Under the pieces are notes generated by a model that worked only from the letters and a program-made list of their open reading frames with translations, was not told the origin of the DNA and did no database searches. A stretch of 64,000 nt of DNA from Methylogaea oryzae (GTDB taxonomy: Bacteria; Pseudomonadota; Gammaproteobacteria; Methylococcales; Methylococcaceae), in NCBI RefSeq assembly GCF_019669985.1, contig NZ_AP019782.1, positions 1,730,001 through 1,794,000 of the forward strand. The letters are read 5' to 3'. Made by a program: the position numbers and the translations under genes. Positions 1 through 34,974 of this stretch are shown here, in pieces; within the stretch, counting starts at the first letter, position 1; each line of letters starts with the position of its first letter.

Positions 1-2397
<2,397 letters not shown>

Positions 2398-2522
2398 TAT
2401 AACACCCAATGCGTTTGGGACATGTCGCGAACAACGTACAACTTTCCAGAATTGGAAGCCCTAAATAGTCCGGCCAAGCCGGTGGCTTTCCAAAGAATTC
2501 AGGCTAAAGGCCTAAACCCTTT

Positions 2523-2641
2523 TGCCTGGTGGCCATAGCAAGCGGGAACCACCCGATCCCATCCCGACCTCGGAAGTGAAACCGCTTAGCGCCGATGATA
2601 GTGTGGTTAAATCCATGTGAAAGTAGGACACCGCCAGGCTC
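2523..2641 (+). rRNA. rrf: 5S ribosomal RNA
   Basis: Complete 5S rRNA. It starts TGCCTGGTGGCC and ends in the complementary ACCGCCAGGC, which forms the terminal stem. Internal conserved blocks such as GAAGTGAAACCGC and TAGCGCCGATGATAGTGTGG match the bacterial family. It lies about 125 bases after the 23S rRNA. That spacer contains no tRNA gene that I can see. It is the last gene of the rRNA operon, since a strong terminator follows at once. Confidence 0.96.
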
Positions 2642-2650
2642 TTAAACCCT

Positions 2651-2680
2651 AAACCCGACCCCTCAAGGTCGGGTTTTTTT
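2651..2680 (+). terminator. Rho-independent terminator of the rRNA operon
   Basis: A perfect inverted repeat AAACCCGACC (2651-2660) / GGTCGGGTTT (2667-2676) with a six-base loop runs into a T tract. It begins about ten bases after the end of the 5S gene. This is a classical intrinsic terminator. Confidence 0.93.
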
Positions 2681-2927
2681 ATGCGCCGCGTTCAACCCGG
2701 CATCGCCGCACTCCCCCGCGTAACCCGCCGGAGCCCAAAAACTCCGACGGGCCAGCCCCTCAGACCGCCTGTTCCCGCCTTACCGCGCGCCAGCCGATGT
2801 TGCCGCCGAGAAGTCGTCTAGCCGATGCCTGCAATGCGGGCGGATGGGCTATCCTTAGCCTGATTGAGCCGTATCGATCGAACTCAGGATGTAAGAATTT
2901 ATAGTCACTTCACCGATCGGGAGACAC

Positions 2928-3419
2928 ATGATTCACGAAGTAGCCGGCGATATTCTGTTGACCAGAGCGCAAGCGATCGTCCATGGCGCTGCCGCCAACG
3001 ATCCCATGGATCAGGGGTTGGCGCTGGCGTTGCATTCGCTCTTTCCGTCCATGCACAAGGATTATCACCATTGGTGCCATCAGAAGCACCCGAAGCCCGG
3101 CGAAGCGTGGATGTGGGACACCGGCATGGGCAAGAAAATCGCCACCTTGATTACTCAGGAAGGCGGATACGGCCACGGCCAGCGTCTCGGCAAGGCCTCG
3201 GTCAGCAATCTCCGTCATGCGTTGCGCGCTTTACGCAAAGCCGCCGAGAAAGAAAAAATCGCTTCAATTGCCGTGCCGCGCTTGGCTACCGGCGTGGGCG
3301 GGCTGGATTGGTTGGAGGTGTGGCCGGTGATTCAAGAGCAGTTAGGGGAAATGGAGATTCCTGTTTTCGTCTACGTGGAGTACTTGCCTAAGCAAAAGGC
3401 GAACGAGCCGGGGCTGTGA
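2928..3419 (+). CDS. Macro-domain protein (probable ADP-ribose-binding or hydrolase)
   Basis: A 163-residue cytosolic protein made of a single macro domain. The N-terminal GDIL and following hydrophobic strand, Asn24-Asp25, and the loop VPRLATGVGGLDW (116-128) resemble the ADP-ribose pocket of TARG1/DarG-type macro domains. Members of this family bind ADP-ribose or remove it from protein or nucleic acid. Which reaction applies here cannot be read from the sequence. The start ATG is preceded by GGGAG at good spacing. It stands alone between the rRNA terminator and a convergent peptidase gene. No partner DarT-like ADP-ribosyltransferase lies next to it, so a toxin-antitoxin role is not supported. 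Confidence 0.8.
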   Translation: MIHEVAGDILLTRAQAIVHGAAANDPMDQGLALALHSLFPSMHKDYHHWCHQKHPKPGEAWMWDTGMGKKIATLITQEGGYGHGQRLGKASVSNLRHALRALRKAAEKEKIASIAVPRLATGVGGLDWLEVWPVIQEQLGEMEIPVFVYVEYLPKQKANEPGL

Positions 3420-3450
3420 GCCCTGTTCCGTGCCGTGCTTTTGTTCGCCG

Positions 3451-3476
3451 GACGAGACCGTCGGTAGGGTCTCGTC
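3451..3476. terminator. Hairpin between convergent genes, possible bidirectional terminator
   Basis: GACGAGACC (3451-3459) pairs perfectly with GGTCTCGTC (3468-3476). It sits in the 75-base gap between two genes that face each other. There is no T tract directly after the stem on either strand, so intrinsic termination is only a guess. Confidence 0.4.
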
Positions 3477-3494
3477 GCAGGGAATTCAAAAAAA

Positions 3495-5273
3495 TTAACG
3501 GCTAACGCCGCCGTTCTGCACCCATTCCTCTACTCGCTGTTGCAGCACATGCAAAGGCAGGGCGCCGGCGCTAAGCACGATGTCGTGGTAGGCGCGGATG
3601 TCGAATTTGTCGCCCAGCGCCTGCCGCGCCTTTTCCCGCAGATGCAGGATGGACAGCTGACCTACCTTATAGGCCAAGGCTTGGGCCGGTAGGGCGATGT
3701 AGCGGTCGGTTTCCGCCTGGATGCTGTCTTCGTTGGCGCTGGAGTGGTCGCGCATGTATTGCACCACTTGCTCGCGGGGCCAGCGCTGGGAGTGGATGCC
3801 GGTGTCCACCACCAGGCGGATGGCGCGCCATTTCTCGTCTTCCAGCCGGCCGTAATCGTTGTAGGGGTTCTGGTAGTAGCCCACTTCCTTGCCCAGGTGT
3901 TCCGTGTAAACCGCCCAGCCTTCGACGAAAGCGGTGTAGTTGGCTTGCTGGCGGAACGGCGGCAGCTGCGGCAGTTCTTCGGCGATGGATCGTTGCAAAT
4001 GGTGGCCGGGCACGCCTTCATGGTAAGCGGTGGATTCGTTGGTGATGGTCAGTTGCTGGGCGTAATCGTAGGTATTGACGAACACCTGGCCGGGCCGCGA
4101 GCCGTCCGGGCTGCCGACACTGTAAGCCGCGGCCGGCGCCTGCTTTTCGCGGAACGCTTCCACCGGCACAACCACCAGTTTGGCCTGGGGCAGGCGGCCG
4201 AACAGCTTGGGCAGTTGGTCCTGCATTTGGCCGATGTATCGGCGGAATTGGTCGAGGATTTGCTCGGCCGAGACCGGATGCACCTGGGGATTGTGCTTGA
4301 GGGATTCGTTGAAGCGCTTCAAGTCGTCGTAGCCGAGTTTTTTGACGATCTCCATTTGTTCGGCTTCGATGCGCGCCACTTCGCTCAGGCCCAGCCGATG
4401 GATTTCCTCCGGCGTTTTATCGGTGGTGGTCTGGATGCGCACCGCGCGGGCATAGCGGGCATCGCCGTCGGGCAGCGCCCATAGACCGATGCTGTCGCGG
4501 CCTTTCGGTGCGTATTCTTCGCGCACGAAGCGGGCAAATTCGCGGTAGGCCGGCAGCACTTGCTTGCCCAGAATCGCCAGGATGCGGGCGCGCAAGCGTT
4601 GCCGATCTTGCTCGCCGACAGCGGCAGGGAAATGCTGCAGCGGTTGCGCCAGCGAGGTTTCTTCGGGTTTTTGCGCGGCGATGCCTTCCGCTTGTTGGTC
4701 CACCTCGGTCAGCAGGCGTTTCGGCGGCATCAAGCCGTCTTTCATGCCTTGCCGCATTTGCGCCATGGTTTCCTTGAACAGCCGCGGCACTTGTCCTAAG
4801 CGGCTGGCGTAGTCCTCGTAGTCCTTGACGTCGGTGAAGGGCAGGGAGGCGACCAGCAGCGGCAGGTCGATGTGCAGGCCGTCGAACTGGTCCACCGGCA
4901 TTTCCCAGTCCTTGAAGCGCGCGCCTTCCAATTGCTGCCGTAGGCTGTGCGCCATCAGATCGCGGTTGAGCCGTTCTTGTTCCGGGAAGTCCTGGGTATC
5001 GATGGCTTCGAATTGCTTCAGGAAGTGCCGCGTTTGTCGCAAATCGCTTTGGATGGCCGCGGCCGAAACCGAGCGCAAACGGTCGTTGTAGCGTTTGTCG
5101 CCGAGGATGGAGGCCAGTTCCGGCTGGGTGCGCAGGGTGTATTCCCACTGTTGGCTCAACAGGCCGTGCAGGCGCTCGACGCGCTGTTCCACGGTGGCGG
5201 CATCGGCCCACGCTAGGCCGGGGGCGATGAACAGCAGGCTCAGTAGTGCGACGCGCGGGTAGCGGTGGTTCAT
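3495..5273 (-). CDS. Secreted DUF885-family zinc metallopeptidase-like protein
   Basis: A 592-residue protein with an N-terminal signal peptide (hydrophobic stretch ending near AWADA, residue 25), so probably periplasmic. It belongs to the DUF885 family of gluzincin-like peptidases. The metal-site motif HEGVPGHH lies at 418-425, and a conserved glutamate follows in FVEGW at 450-454. Length is normal for the family. It is the last gene of the long run of minus-strand genes, 30 bases after the oxygenase gene, so it may share the transcript of the biosynthetic locus. A role in trimming or resisting the peptide product is possible but not shown. DUF885 genes are also common outside such clusters. 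Confidence 0.88.
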   Translation of the reverse strand: MNHRYPRVALLSLLFIAPGLAWADAATVEQRVERLHGLLSQQWEYTLRTQPELASILGDKRYNDRLRSVSAAAIQSDLRQTRHFLKQFEAIDTQDFPEQERLNRDLMAHSLRQQLEGARFKDWEMPVDQFDGLHIDLPLLVASLPFTDVKDYEDYASRLGQVPRLFKETMAQMRQGMKDGLMPPKRLLTEVDQQAEGIAAQKPEETSLAQPLQHFPAAVGEQDRQRLRARILAILGKQVLPAYREFARFVREEYAPKGRDSIGLWALPDGDARYARAVRIQTTTDKTPEEIHRLGLSEVARIEAEQMEIVKKLGYDDLKRFNESLKHNPQVHPVSAEQILDQFRRYIGQMQDQLPKLFGRLPQAKLVVVPVEAFREKQAPAAAYSVGSPDGSRPGQVFVNTYDYAQQLTITNESTAYHEGVPGHHLQRSIAEELPQLPPFRQQANYTAFVEGWAVYTEHLGKEVGYYQNPYNDYGRLEDEKWRAIRLVVDTGIHSQRWPREQVVQYMRDHSSANEDSIQAETDRYIALPAQALAYKVGQLSILHLREKARQALGDKFDIRAYHDIVLSAGALPLHVLQQRVEEWVQNGGVSR

Positions 5274-5303
5274 GGTGCGGTTACTCTCGGTCGGTGCAAT
5301 GGT

Positions 5304-6392
5304 TTAAGGCGCCACGTCCATGGGCGGGCGGTTGTAGCGGTAGCACAAAATGCTGTCGAGGAAATCGCTGTGGTTGATCCAAGCGAAGGGCGATTCCGCC
5401 GCGCCGCGCAGGCACACTTCCCGGTAGGCTTGGCGGCACGACTCGCGCAAGGCGTGGTATTTGTCCAAGCCGGTGGCATAGTCGCGGCAGCATTCCGTGC
5501 GCAGCTGGGCTAGGGTGGCTTGGTGCTCCCGGCAGCGTTTTTCGTCCAGCAGGGCGGTAAACAGGTTTTGCGTGTAGGTGTCCCGGTGCAGGTTGTTGAT
5601 GAGGAAGCGCAAGTCGGCGTCGCGCGGGCCGTCGAAGCGGAAATTCACCGACATGCCGGTGTCGAGGTATTCCAGGTGGTGCCAGCAGAAAGCCGGCATG
5701 TACAGCGCGTCGCCCGGTTCCAGCACCACGTCGATGCCGCCCAGGGATTCGGTGAAGGCGCGGCGCCGGTCCTCGGCCATGCCGCGCAGGCGCACCATGG
5801 AATAGATGTCGATGGGCAGCAACTGCTCGGCCACCTCGGTGGGGAACACCGTGGCCCTTTTGCGGCCGAACATCTGGTACAGCACCACGTGGCGGCCGTC
5901 CCAGTCGGTGTGCAGGTCGGAGGCGTTGCCGGGGCTGCCGACGAACATGAGGGAATAGCTTTTGCCGGCTTCGTAAGGGTCGGTCGGCTTGCCGTAGCCC
6001 GGCTCGATGGCGCCGACGCCCACCGGGCTCAGGTCCAGTCCGGCCACCAGTTCGGCCGGCGGCACGTTTTCCGTGGCGATCCAGCGCTCGTCCGGCGCTG
6101 CGGACGCCAGGTCCAGGTATTCCGCCAGGGTGATGTCGCGGGTTTCCGGTTCCAGGTTCACCGGCCGACCGGCCACGAAATCGCCGATGTTGCGCACGTT
6201 CATGTCCATGTAATTGCGCGCCATGCGGATCGGCATGGCGCCGATGCGTTCGCGCGCGCGTTCCACCGTGTTGATTTGCGCAAGGGGATGGCCGGCGAAC
6301 AGCCCTTGGATGACCACCGGTTGGCGCCGGTCCCGGTAACGGGCGCGGAACTCGGCGCAATTGGGGACGGCGATGCGTTCGACGGTGCTCAT
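5304..6392 (-). CDS. JmjC/cupin-type Fe(II)/2-oxoglutarate oxygenase
   Basis: A 362-residue cytosolic protein of the cupin_8/JmjC-like oxygenase group. The iron-binding facial triad is visible as HTD (His161, Asp163) followed by a distal His near 238-239 in CWHHLEY. Members of this group hydroxylate amino-acid side chains or peptides using oxygen and 2-oxoglutarate. I place the start at the ATG at 6392, because AAGGA lies six bases upstream. A TTG two codons earlier has no better support. It follows the YHYH gene by 53 bases, in line with the NRPS, so beta-hydroxylation of a residue in the peptide is a plausible but unproven role. Confidence 0.83.
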   Translation of the reverse strand: MSTVERIAVPNCAEFRARYRDRRQPVVIQGLFAGHPLAQINTVERARERIGAMPIRMARNYMDMNVRNIGDFVAGRPVNLEPETRDITLAEYLDLASAAPDERWIATENVPPAELVAGLDLSPVGVGAIEPGYGKPTDPYEAGKSYSLMFVGSPGNASDLHTDWDGRHVVLYQMFGRKRATVFPTEVAEQLLPIDIYSMVRLRGMAEDRRRAFTESLGGIDVVLEPGDALYMPAFCWHHLEYLDTGMSVNFRFDGPRDADLRFLINNLHRDTYTQNLFTALLDEKRCREHQATLAQLRTECCRDYATGLDKYHALRESCRQAYREVCLRGAAESPFAWINHSDFLDSILCYRYNRPPMDVAP

Positions 6393-6445
6393 GGGCAATC
6401 CTTGTTGGTTGGCTGGCGGGTTTTTCGTAGCGTCGATCAGCGGCT

Positions 6446-7338
6446 TTACCAGGGCGGCGGCCTGTGACGCCTAGGGGGCGGCCAGCCTGGTTCCGGCGGG
6501 CCTTCTCCCGTGGCCACCGGCGTGCCGCGATAGCAACCGAGGCTATAGGGAAATTCTGCGGTCAAGTGGTAATGGTAGAGCCGGACGGGGACGCCGTCCC
6601 AGAGGATGGCGTGGGTATGGCCGTGGCAGACGTCCAGGTCGGCGTTGCTTAGCGGCTGGCCGTTTTCGCCCCGCCTGCCGTAAATGCCGAAGCCGTCCAA
6701 GGCGTAGCCGGCCAAGTCGCTGTGCCGGTCCTGCGCGCTGTCCCCGATGCAGCGGCTGGCGGTGTGGTAGTGGTAGCGGCCGCGTCGTTCCGGATGGCCG
6801 TCGCAACGGTCCTGGATTTCATAGGCCGGCGCGTCTCTTCCCATGGCGTCCAGCGCATTGAAAATCGCGGCGCCGCTGCTGGCGATGCCGATCATGCCCA
6901 TGCCGAGGCAGGCGGGGGAATCGGTCGGACGCGGCAAGGCGGGCAAACGCAGTTCCACGCGCAGGGGGGCGATCGCGTTGGGGTTCCTGTCGTAGTCGAA
7001 GGCGGCATCGTCGCGTCGCACGGGAAACTCGCCGCTGGCGTGGAGCGGCAGGCCGTTGCCGGAAATAATCCTTTCGCCGCCGCTCAAGCGTATGTCCACG
7101 CGCGCCTCCGGCCAGTCGACCTCGCCGGACACGGCGATTTTCAATTCCGGCCGCCAGTTTTGCCCGGACAGCCACGGGCCGCTGCGAAATGCGCCGCCCC
7201 CGGCTTCAAAGCGCGTTCGACAGGAGTAGACGTAACCCACGCGGGGTTCCGACGCGATTTTTCCGTCCCCCAAAGGCAAGGGGGAGTCGGCCGCGCAGGG
7301 CTTACACGCCAGCAGAGCCAGCCACAGCCAGTATCGTT

Positions 7339-7342
<4 letters not shown>
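6446..7342 (-). CDS. Secreted YHYH-domain protein, translationally coupled to the NRPS
   Basis: A 298-residue protein with a signal peptide (hydrophobic residues 3-16, cleavage probably near AAD at 18-20). It carries the paired YHYH signatures at 190-193 and 256-259 plus a CHGHTH motif at 239-244 and several cysteines. This looks like a His-rich, possibly metal-binding extracytoplasmic fold. The biochemical function of YHYH proteins is unknown. Its ATG overlaps the NRPS stop codon as ATGA, so translation is probably coupled to the end of the 22-kb NRPS gene. This ties the protein to the pathway more strongly than proximity alone. The last residues are rich in Pro, Arg and His. Confidence 0.82.
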
Positions 7343-29180
<21,838 letters not shown>

Positions 29181-29184
<4 letters not shown>

Positions 29185-32100
29185 GGGGACTTATCGCTCA
29201 GCAGCGCGATCAGCAAGGGATCCAAATCGGCGTCGGCCAGATCGTCCAACCGGGCCAAGGCGTCGGCGGCCGCCGCACCGGACGGCGCCGGTTGGGGCGG
29301 GGGAGCGGCATCGGTTGCGGCGGCGAGTCCGGCCAGGAATTCCGCCAGCCGCGCCACGTTGGGATAGTCGAAAGTCAGCGTGGTGGGCAGGGAACGGCCC
29401 AGGGCGGTTTGCAGGCGGTTGCGCAGTTCCATGGAGGTGAGGGAGTCGAGCCCCAGCTCCAGGAAGCCCCGCTGCGGATCGACCGCGTCGCCATTGGGCC
29501 AGCCGAGAATTTGCGCCACCTGGGCGCGGACGTGATCGCCCAGGAGTTGGCCGCGTTGCTCCGGCGCGGCTAGCTCCAGGCGTTCGCGCAGGCTGGCGCT
29601 GGGAGCAGCGGTTTTTTCGACCGCGGCGGGGCGCAGGTGACGGAACTCCGCCAGGCAAGGGTCGTTCGGGCGGTCGCGTAGCAGGCGCGGCCAATCGATG
29701 GGCAGCACGGCGATGTGGCCGGCGTCGGTGTCGGCCATGAGGCTGGCCAGCGCCCGCATGGCTTGCCGCGGCGGCAGGGTGGCGAAGCCTTGCCGCTGCC
29801 AGCGCGCCAGGGTGTGCTCTTCGCCCTGTTGCACGCGGGCGGCGGCGCCGATGTCCGACCAGGCGCCCCAGGCGATGCTGAGGGCCGGCAGGCCGGCGGC
29901 GCGGCGATGCAGGGCCAGGGCGTCGAGGTAGGCGTTGCCGGCGGCGTGGCTGGCCTGGCCGGCGGAGCCCAGCAGGGCGGCGGCCGAGGAATACAGCACG
30001 AAATGATCCAGCTGGCAGTGGGCGCTGGCCCGGTGCAGGTTCCAGGCGCCTTGCACCTTGGGGGCCATGGCCTGGGCCATGCGCGGCCAAGTCTGGCTGG
30101 GCAGCAGGCCGTCGTCCAGCACGCCGGCGGCGTGGAACACGCCCCGCAGCGGCGTGCCGCCCGCTTCCATGTCCGCGATAGCGGCTTGCAATTGCGGCAG
30201 CTCGCACACGTCGATTTGCCGGACCAGTAATTGCGCGCCTTGTTGTCGCAATGCGTCCAAGCGCGCGTGCGCTTCCGCGCCGGGGGCCGTGCGCCCCAGC
30301 AGCAGCAGGTGGCGCGCGCCCTGTTGCACCAGCCATTCCGCCAGCAATAAACCGAGGCCGCCGAAAGCGCCGGTGACGAGGTAGGCGCCTTGCGGGCCGA
30401 TGCCGGCTGGGCTTTTGGCCGGCCGGTAGCGTGCCAATCTCGGTGCGAAGGCCGCCGTGCCGCGTAGGCTGATTTCCGGCTCGTTGTTGTCGTTCAGGGC
30501 GCGGTACAGCGCCGCCGCTGCGGCGTCGCCCCGCGCGCCGCCCAAGTCGAAGCGGCGGCAGCGCAGTTCCGGGTGCTCCAGGGCGATGACTTTGCCCAAG
30601 CCCCACAGCGGGCCATGGCCGGGCAGCAGGCCGCCGGGCGGGGCGTCGTGCGCGCCGGCTAATGCGAAACTCAAGGCCGGCGGCGCGGACAGGCCGGCGT
30701 TTATCAGTGCCTGCGCCAGATGCAGGGCGCTTTGGCAGGCGGCGTCCAAGGCGGTCGACGGATCGTCGATTGAGTCCGCATCCAGGCTCCATAAATGCAC
30801 GATGTGATGCAGGGGCGCCGTTTGCGTCAATTCGCCGATGAGTTGGGCGAAAGCCGCCGGGTCGGTGGGGTCCAGCGCGTCCGCTGCGGCCAGCTGGCAC
30901 TGCGCACCGCGCGCTTGCAGGCGTTCCGCCAGGGCGGCGCCGCAACCGCCTTGGTCGGCCAGGATCAGCCAGCGTTGGCCTGCATGTCGGCCGTCGGTGC
31001 TTTCCGGCCCCCTCTCCCCCAGGGAGAGGGTTGGGGTGAGGGCGAGATAAGAAGGTCGCGGCTTTTTACTTCCCTCATCCCAGCCTTCTCCAGAAGCCTT
31101 AGTTTTTCCGCTACGCGGCGGCTTTCCCTCGGGGAGAAGGAGTTGCGACGCCTCTGGTTCCTGGGTAGAGGGCGCGAAGTCCCTATGCAAGTCTTGATCG
31201 TCGTTAGCCGGCGCACGGGCGACGATGACCGCCTGGTGCAACGGCGGGCCAGCGCGGCCGTCGTCGGGCGACAGGGCGGTCGCTTCCGCGAAGCCGGTGT
31301 TCCGCAGCACTTCGCACCAAGCGGTTGGCGACAGCAGCGGATGCTCCGGCCGCAGGTCGGCGTCTTCGAAACGCCACCAGCCGCCGGTCAGGCCGAAGAT
31401 CAAGTCCAGCCAGCGCTGTGGGGCGATGCCTTCCAGCAATACCAGCAGGCCGCCGGGCGCCAGCAGGGAGCCGGCGTGCCGCAGGGTGGCTGCCAGGTCG
31501 CGGGTGGCGTGTAGGACGTTGGCGGCCACCACCAAGTCGAAGCCGTGGGCGTCGTAGCCCTGCGCCGTAGGATCGTGTTCGATGTCCAGGGTGCGGTAGT
31601 CGATGCTGGAATAAGCGCCGAAGCGTTGCCGCGCCTTGGCGGCGAAATGGGGGGAGATGTCGCTGAAGGTGTACCGCACCCGCTCCATGGGCAGGCGCTG
31701 CAACAAATAGGCGGTGCTGGCGCCGGTGCCGGCGCCGATTTCCAGGATGCGGATCGGCCGTTCCGCCGGCCAGCCGCGCAATGCTTCCGCCACGGTTTCG
31801 CCCAGCAGGGTATTCATGCAGCGCGCCGCCGTCGAGTCGGCATACAGCCCCGCCAGCTCGCCGGTGTCGCCGCCGGGGAACAGCAGTTGCAGCGGATCGC
31901 ATGCTCCCCGCAGCACGGCGGCCAATTGCTCGCCGCAACGTTGCAGCACGCGCAGTTCACCGGCCACGCTTGGGTGTTGATGGGCCAGGGCTGCGGCGAG
32001 TTGTTCGGCCGGGGCGGCAGCCTCGTCGGCCGTTTCGGCGGCGATTTGTTGCAGGCGGGCGTAGAGGCGGCGGTGTTGGAGGGGAATTTCCGGCGCATCG

Positions 32101-34961
32101 CCCAATTCCCGCACGGCTTCCCGCGCATAGGCGGCGCTGAGGGTTTCCAAGGCTTGAAGGCCGTGGCCGTAGGCGTCCACCGCCGGCCGGTCCATCAACT
32201 GCGGCAGGCGCTGCTTGAGGCTTTGTTCCAGCAGCGTCGGGTTCGCTAAGGGGCTGGCACCGGCCGGAAGCAGGGGCCGCCATTCTATGCGGTACAGCCA
32301 GTCGCGCCAGGCTTCGCCGGCGGCAACCGCTAGGGCGGCGGGATCGGCGGCGCGCGCCTCGAAGCCGTCCAGGCTCAGGCACAGTTTTCCGGCCGCGTCC
32401 CACAAGCGCAGCCGGCACAGTAGCCGCATAGGTTCGGCCTGCTGGATGCGGGCGTGGCACCACAGCTCGTTCGTGGCGGGGCGGCCGTGCCACTGGACGC
32501 AGGCGATGTTGAACGGCACCAGGGTTTGTGTCGGCAATTCCAGTAGGGCGGCAATAGACAATTGGAAACAGCCGTCCAACAGGCCCGGCCCGAACGGGCC
32601 CGCCAGTTGTCCCAGCGCTTCGCCCTGGCCGCGGAACAGGCGGCGGATCGGCCGGAAGCTCGCGCCAAGCTGTATGCCGCCGGCGGCGGCATGCTGGTAT
32701 ACGTAATCGGGGCTGCATTCCTCGCCGCAGCGATTTTGCAGTTCGGGCAAGTTTTCGCCGTCTGCTGCGGCGGCGCCCGGCGCCAGCGTGGCGCTGGCGT
32801 GGGTGGTCCAGGCCGCGGCCGGATCGGCTGCTCCCGCTTGGGAAGCGATGTGGATTCGCGCAGGGCCTTCATCCGCCTGGGCGATGCCCAGTTGCAAGGT
32901 GGCGCTGCTACCCGCCGGCAGGGCCAGGGCGCGAGGGAATTGCACGTCCTGCAAGCAACGGTCCTCACCGTTTTCTTCCAGGGCCGCCAGCATCATGGCC
33001 AGGTAGTGGGCGCCGGCCACGACGATTTCGCCGCCGACTCGGTGGTCGGCCAGGAAGGCCGGTTGCCCTTCCCGCAGGCGGGTTTCGTATAGCGCCGCCA
33101 TAAACGGCGAGGCCAGCCGCCGTCCCAGCAGCGGATGGCCGCCGTTGTCCGTTGCGGCCGGCAGCGGTTCTTGGTCGAACCAGTAGCGCTGGCGCTGGAA
33201 CGGGTAGGTGGGCAGGGGGACTTTGCGCCGGGGCGTGGCATCGAAAGCCCGCCAGTCCACCTCGCCGCCGGCCAGGAAGGCTTGGGCGGCGGGCGCCGCC
33301 GGGTGGTCGGCGGGAATGGTCGGCACTGATTGGCCGGCGGCGAAATGGCGCAGCTGTGCGGCCAGGCCGCCGATGCTGTCGGCGGCCAGGGCCAGCCGTT
33401 GGTGGTAGCGGCTGCGGTAACGGACGGCGTTGTGGCAGATTTCGGCCAAGTCGGCGTGCGGGTGGCGCTGCAGGTGATCGGCATAGCGCAGGGCCAGTTG
33501 GCGCAGGGCTTCCGGGGTGCGGGCGGAGAGGGCCAGCACGTGTCGGCCGATGTTGCCGACGGCTTCCGCGGTGGGCGTTGGCGCCGCTCCGATCAGCACA
33601 TGGGCATTGCTGCCGGCGAAACCGAAGGAACTGATGCCGGCCAGCCGTTCGCTGGCTTCGGCGCGCGGCCAGGGCGTCAGCGTGGTGGGCACTTGCAGGG
33701 GGAAATCGTCCCAGCGGAAATGGGGCGTCGGGTCGGCGAAATTCAGGTGGGGCGGAATGGCGCCGTGTTGCAGGGCCAGCACCACTTTGACGACGCCGGC
33801 GATGCCGGCGGCCGCTTCCAGGTGGCCGATGTTGGTTTTCACCGAACCGACCAGCAAAGGCTGGGCGCGCTTTCCGGCGAACACTTGGCCGAGGGAGCGC
33901 AGCTCGATGGGGTCGCCTAACGAGGTGCCGGTGCCGTGGGCTTCCAGGTAATCCACCTGTTCCGGTGCGACGCCGGCGTCGGCCAGGGCCAGTTTTATCA
34001 CCGCTTCCTGGGCCGGGCCGCTGGGCACGGTCAGGCCGCCGCTGGCGCCGTTCTGGTTGGCCGCGGTGCCGCGCAGCAGGGCCAGGATGCGGTCGCCGTC
34101 GGCCTGGGCGTCGGACAGCCGCTTCAACACCAGTACGCCGCAACCTTCGCCGCGCACATAGCCGTCGGCGGCGGCGTCGAAAGTTTTGCAACGGCCGTCG
34201 GGGGCCAGCATGTGCGCCTTGGAAAAAGCGATGCTGGGTTCCGGCGTGAGCAGCAGGCCGACGCCGCCGGCCAGGGCCAGGTCGCATTCCTTGCGGCGCA
34301 GGTTTTGGCAGGCCAGGTGCAAAGCGGTGAGGGAGGAGGAGCAGGCGGTATCCACGCTGAGGCTGGGGCCGTTGAGGCCCAGCAAATAGGACAGCCGCCC
34401 GGCCGCCACGCTCAGCACGCCGCCGCTGACGTAATAGGCGCCGATGCCGGCAGCGTCCCGCTCCGCCTGCTGGCGGGCGTAATAATCCAGGGTGCTGATG
34501 CCGACGAATACGCCGCTGCGGCTGCCGTACAAATCCCCCGGCAGTATGTTGGCGTTCTCCAGTGCTTCCCAGGCCACTTCCAGCAGCAATCGCTGCTGCG
34601 GGTCCATGGCGCGCAGCTCCCGCGGCGACAGGTTGAAAAACTCCGCGTCGAAGCCGTCCACATCGCGGCAAAAAGCGCCGTGGCGGCAGTTGATTTTGCC
34701 GGGGGCGTCGGGATCGGGGTCGTAGTAAGCGTCCATGTCCCAGCGCTCGGGCGGCACTTCGCCGATGGCGTCGCGGCCTTGCGCCAGCAGCTCCCAGAAG
34801 GCTTCCGGCGTGTCCGCCCCGCCGGGGAAACGGCAGCCCAGGCCGACGATGGCGATGGGTTCGCGGGTCGCTTGCTCCAGGGCGCGGATGCGCTCCTGTT
34901 GGCGGTTGATGGTGAGCAGTGCCTGCTTGACGGGGGAGAGGGGCTGGCTGGCGTCGGTCAT
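29181..34961 (-). CDS. PKS-3: KS-DH-cMT-KR-ACP, no acyltransferase domain
   Basis: A 1926-residue type I polyketide synthase module. It has a helical N-terminal docking segment, then KS with DTACSSSL near 204, HGTGT near 343 and NIGHLEAAAG. The acyltransferase core is missing. The KS-AT linker runs to about residue 540 and joins the post-AT linker (VPLPTYPFQRQRYW) directly. Next come DH (DHRVGG near 643, Asp in GLLDGCFQ near 797), C-methyltransferase (LEIGAGTG near 1071), KR (TGAFGGLG near 1532) and ACP (LGLDSL near 1840). The KR shows His where the catalytic Tyr is expected (GQASHAAGN). The DH motif has Ala in place of Pro (HxxxGxxxxA). A REP-like double element lies between cMT and KR. Malonyl units must come from the PKS-2 AT or from elsewhere. 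The stop overlaps the NRPS start. Confidence 0.95.
31010..31140. repeat. REP-like double element between cMT and KR of PKS-3
   Basis: CCCTCTCCC-CCA-GGGAGAGGG (31010-31030) is followed by a spacer with AAGGTCGCGGCTTTTTACTTCC. A second stem follows, CCTTCTCC (31084-31091) with GGAGAAGG (31133-31140). The spacer matches that of the NRPS element at 20574-20653 at most positions. It is read in frame as about 45 extra residues, including SLGERGPES and KASGEGWDEGS. Confidence 0.85.
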
Positions 34962-34974
34962 GGGGCGAGCGTGG

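Noticed and set aside
2398-2522. tRNA gene in the 23S-5S spacer
   Set aside because: No cloverleaf or conserved tRNA blocks (such as GGTTCRANTCC) are present in the 125 bases.
2928-3419. DarTG-like toxin-antitoxin system
   Set aside because: The macro domain resembles the DarG antitoxin fold, but no DarT-like ADP-ribosyltransferase gene is adjacent.
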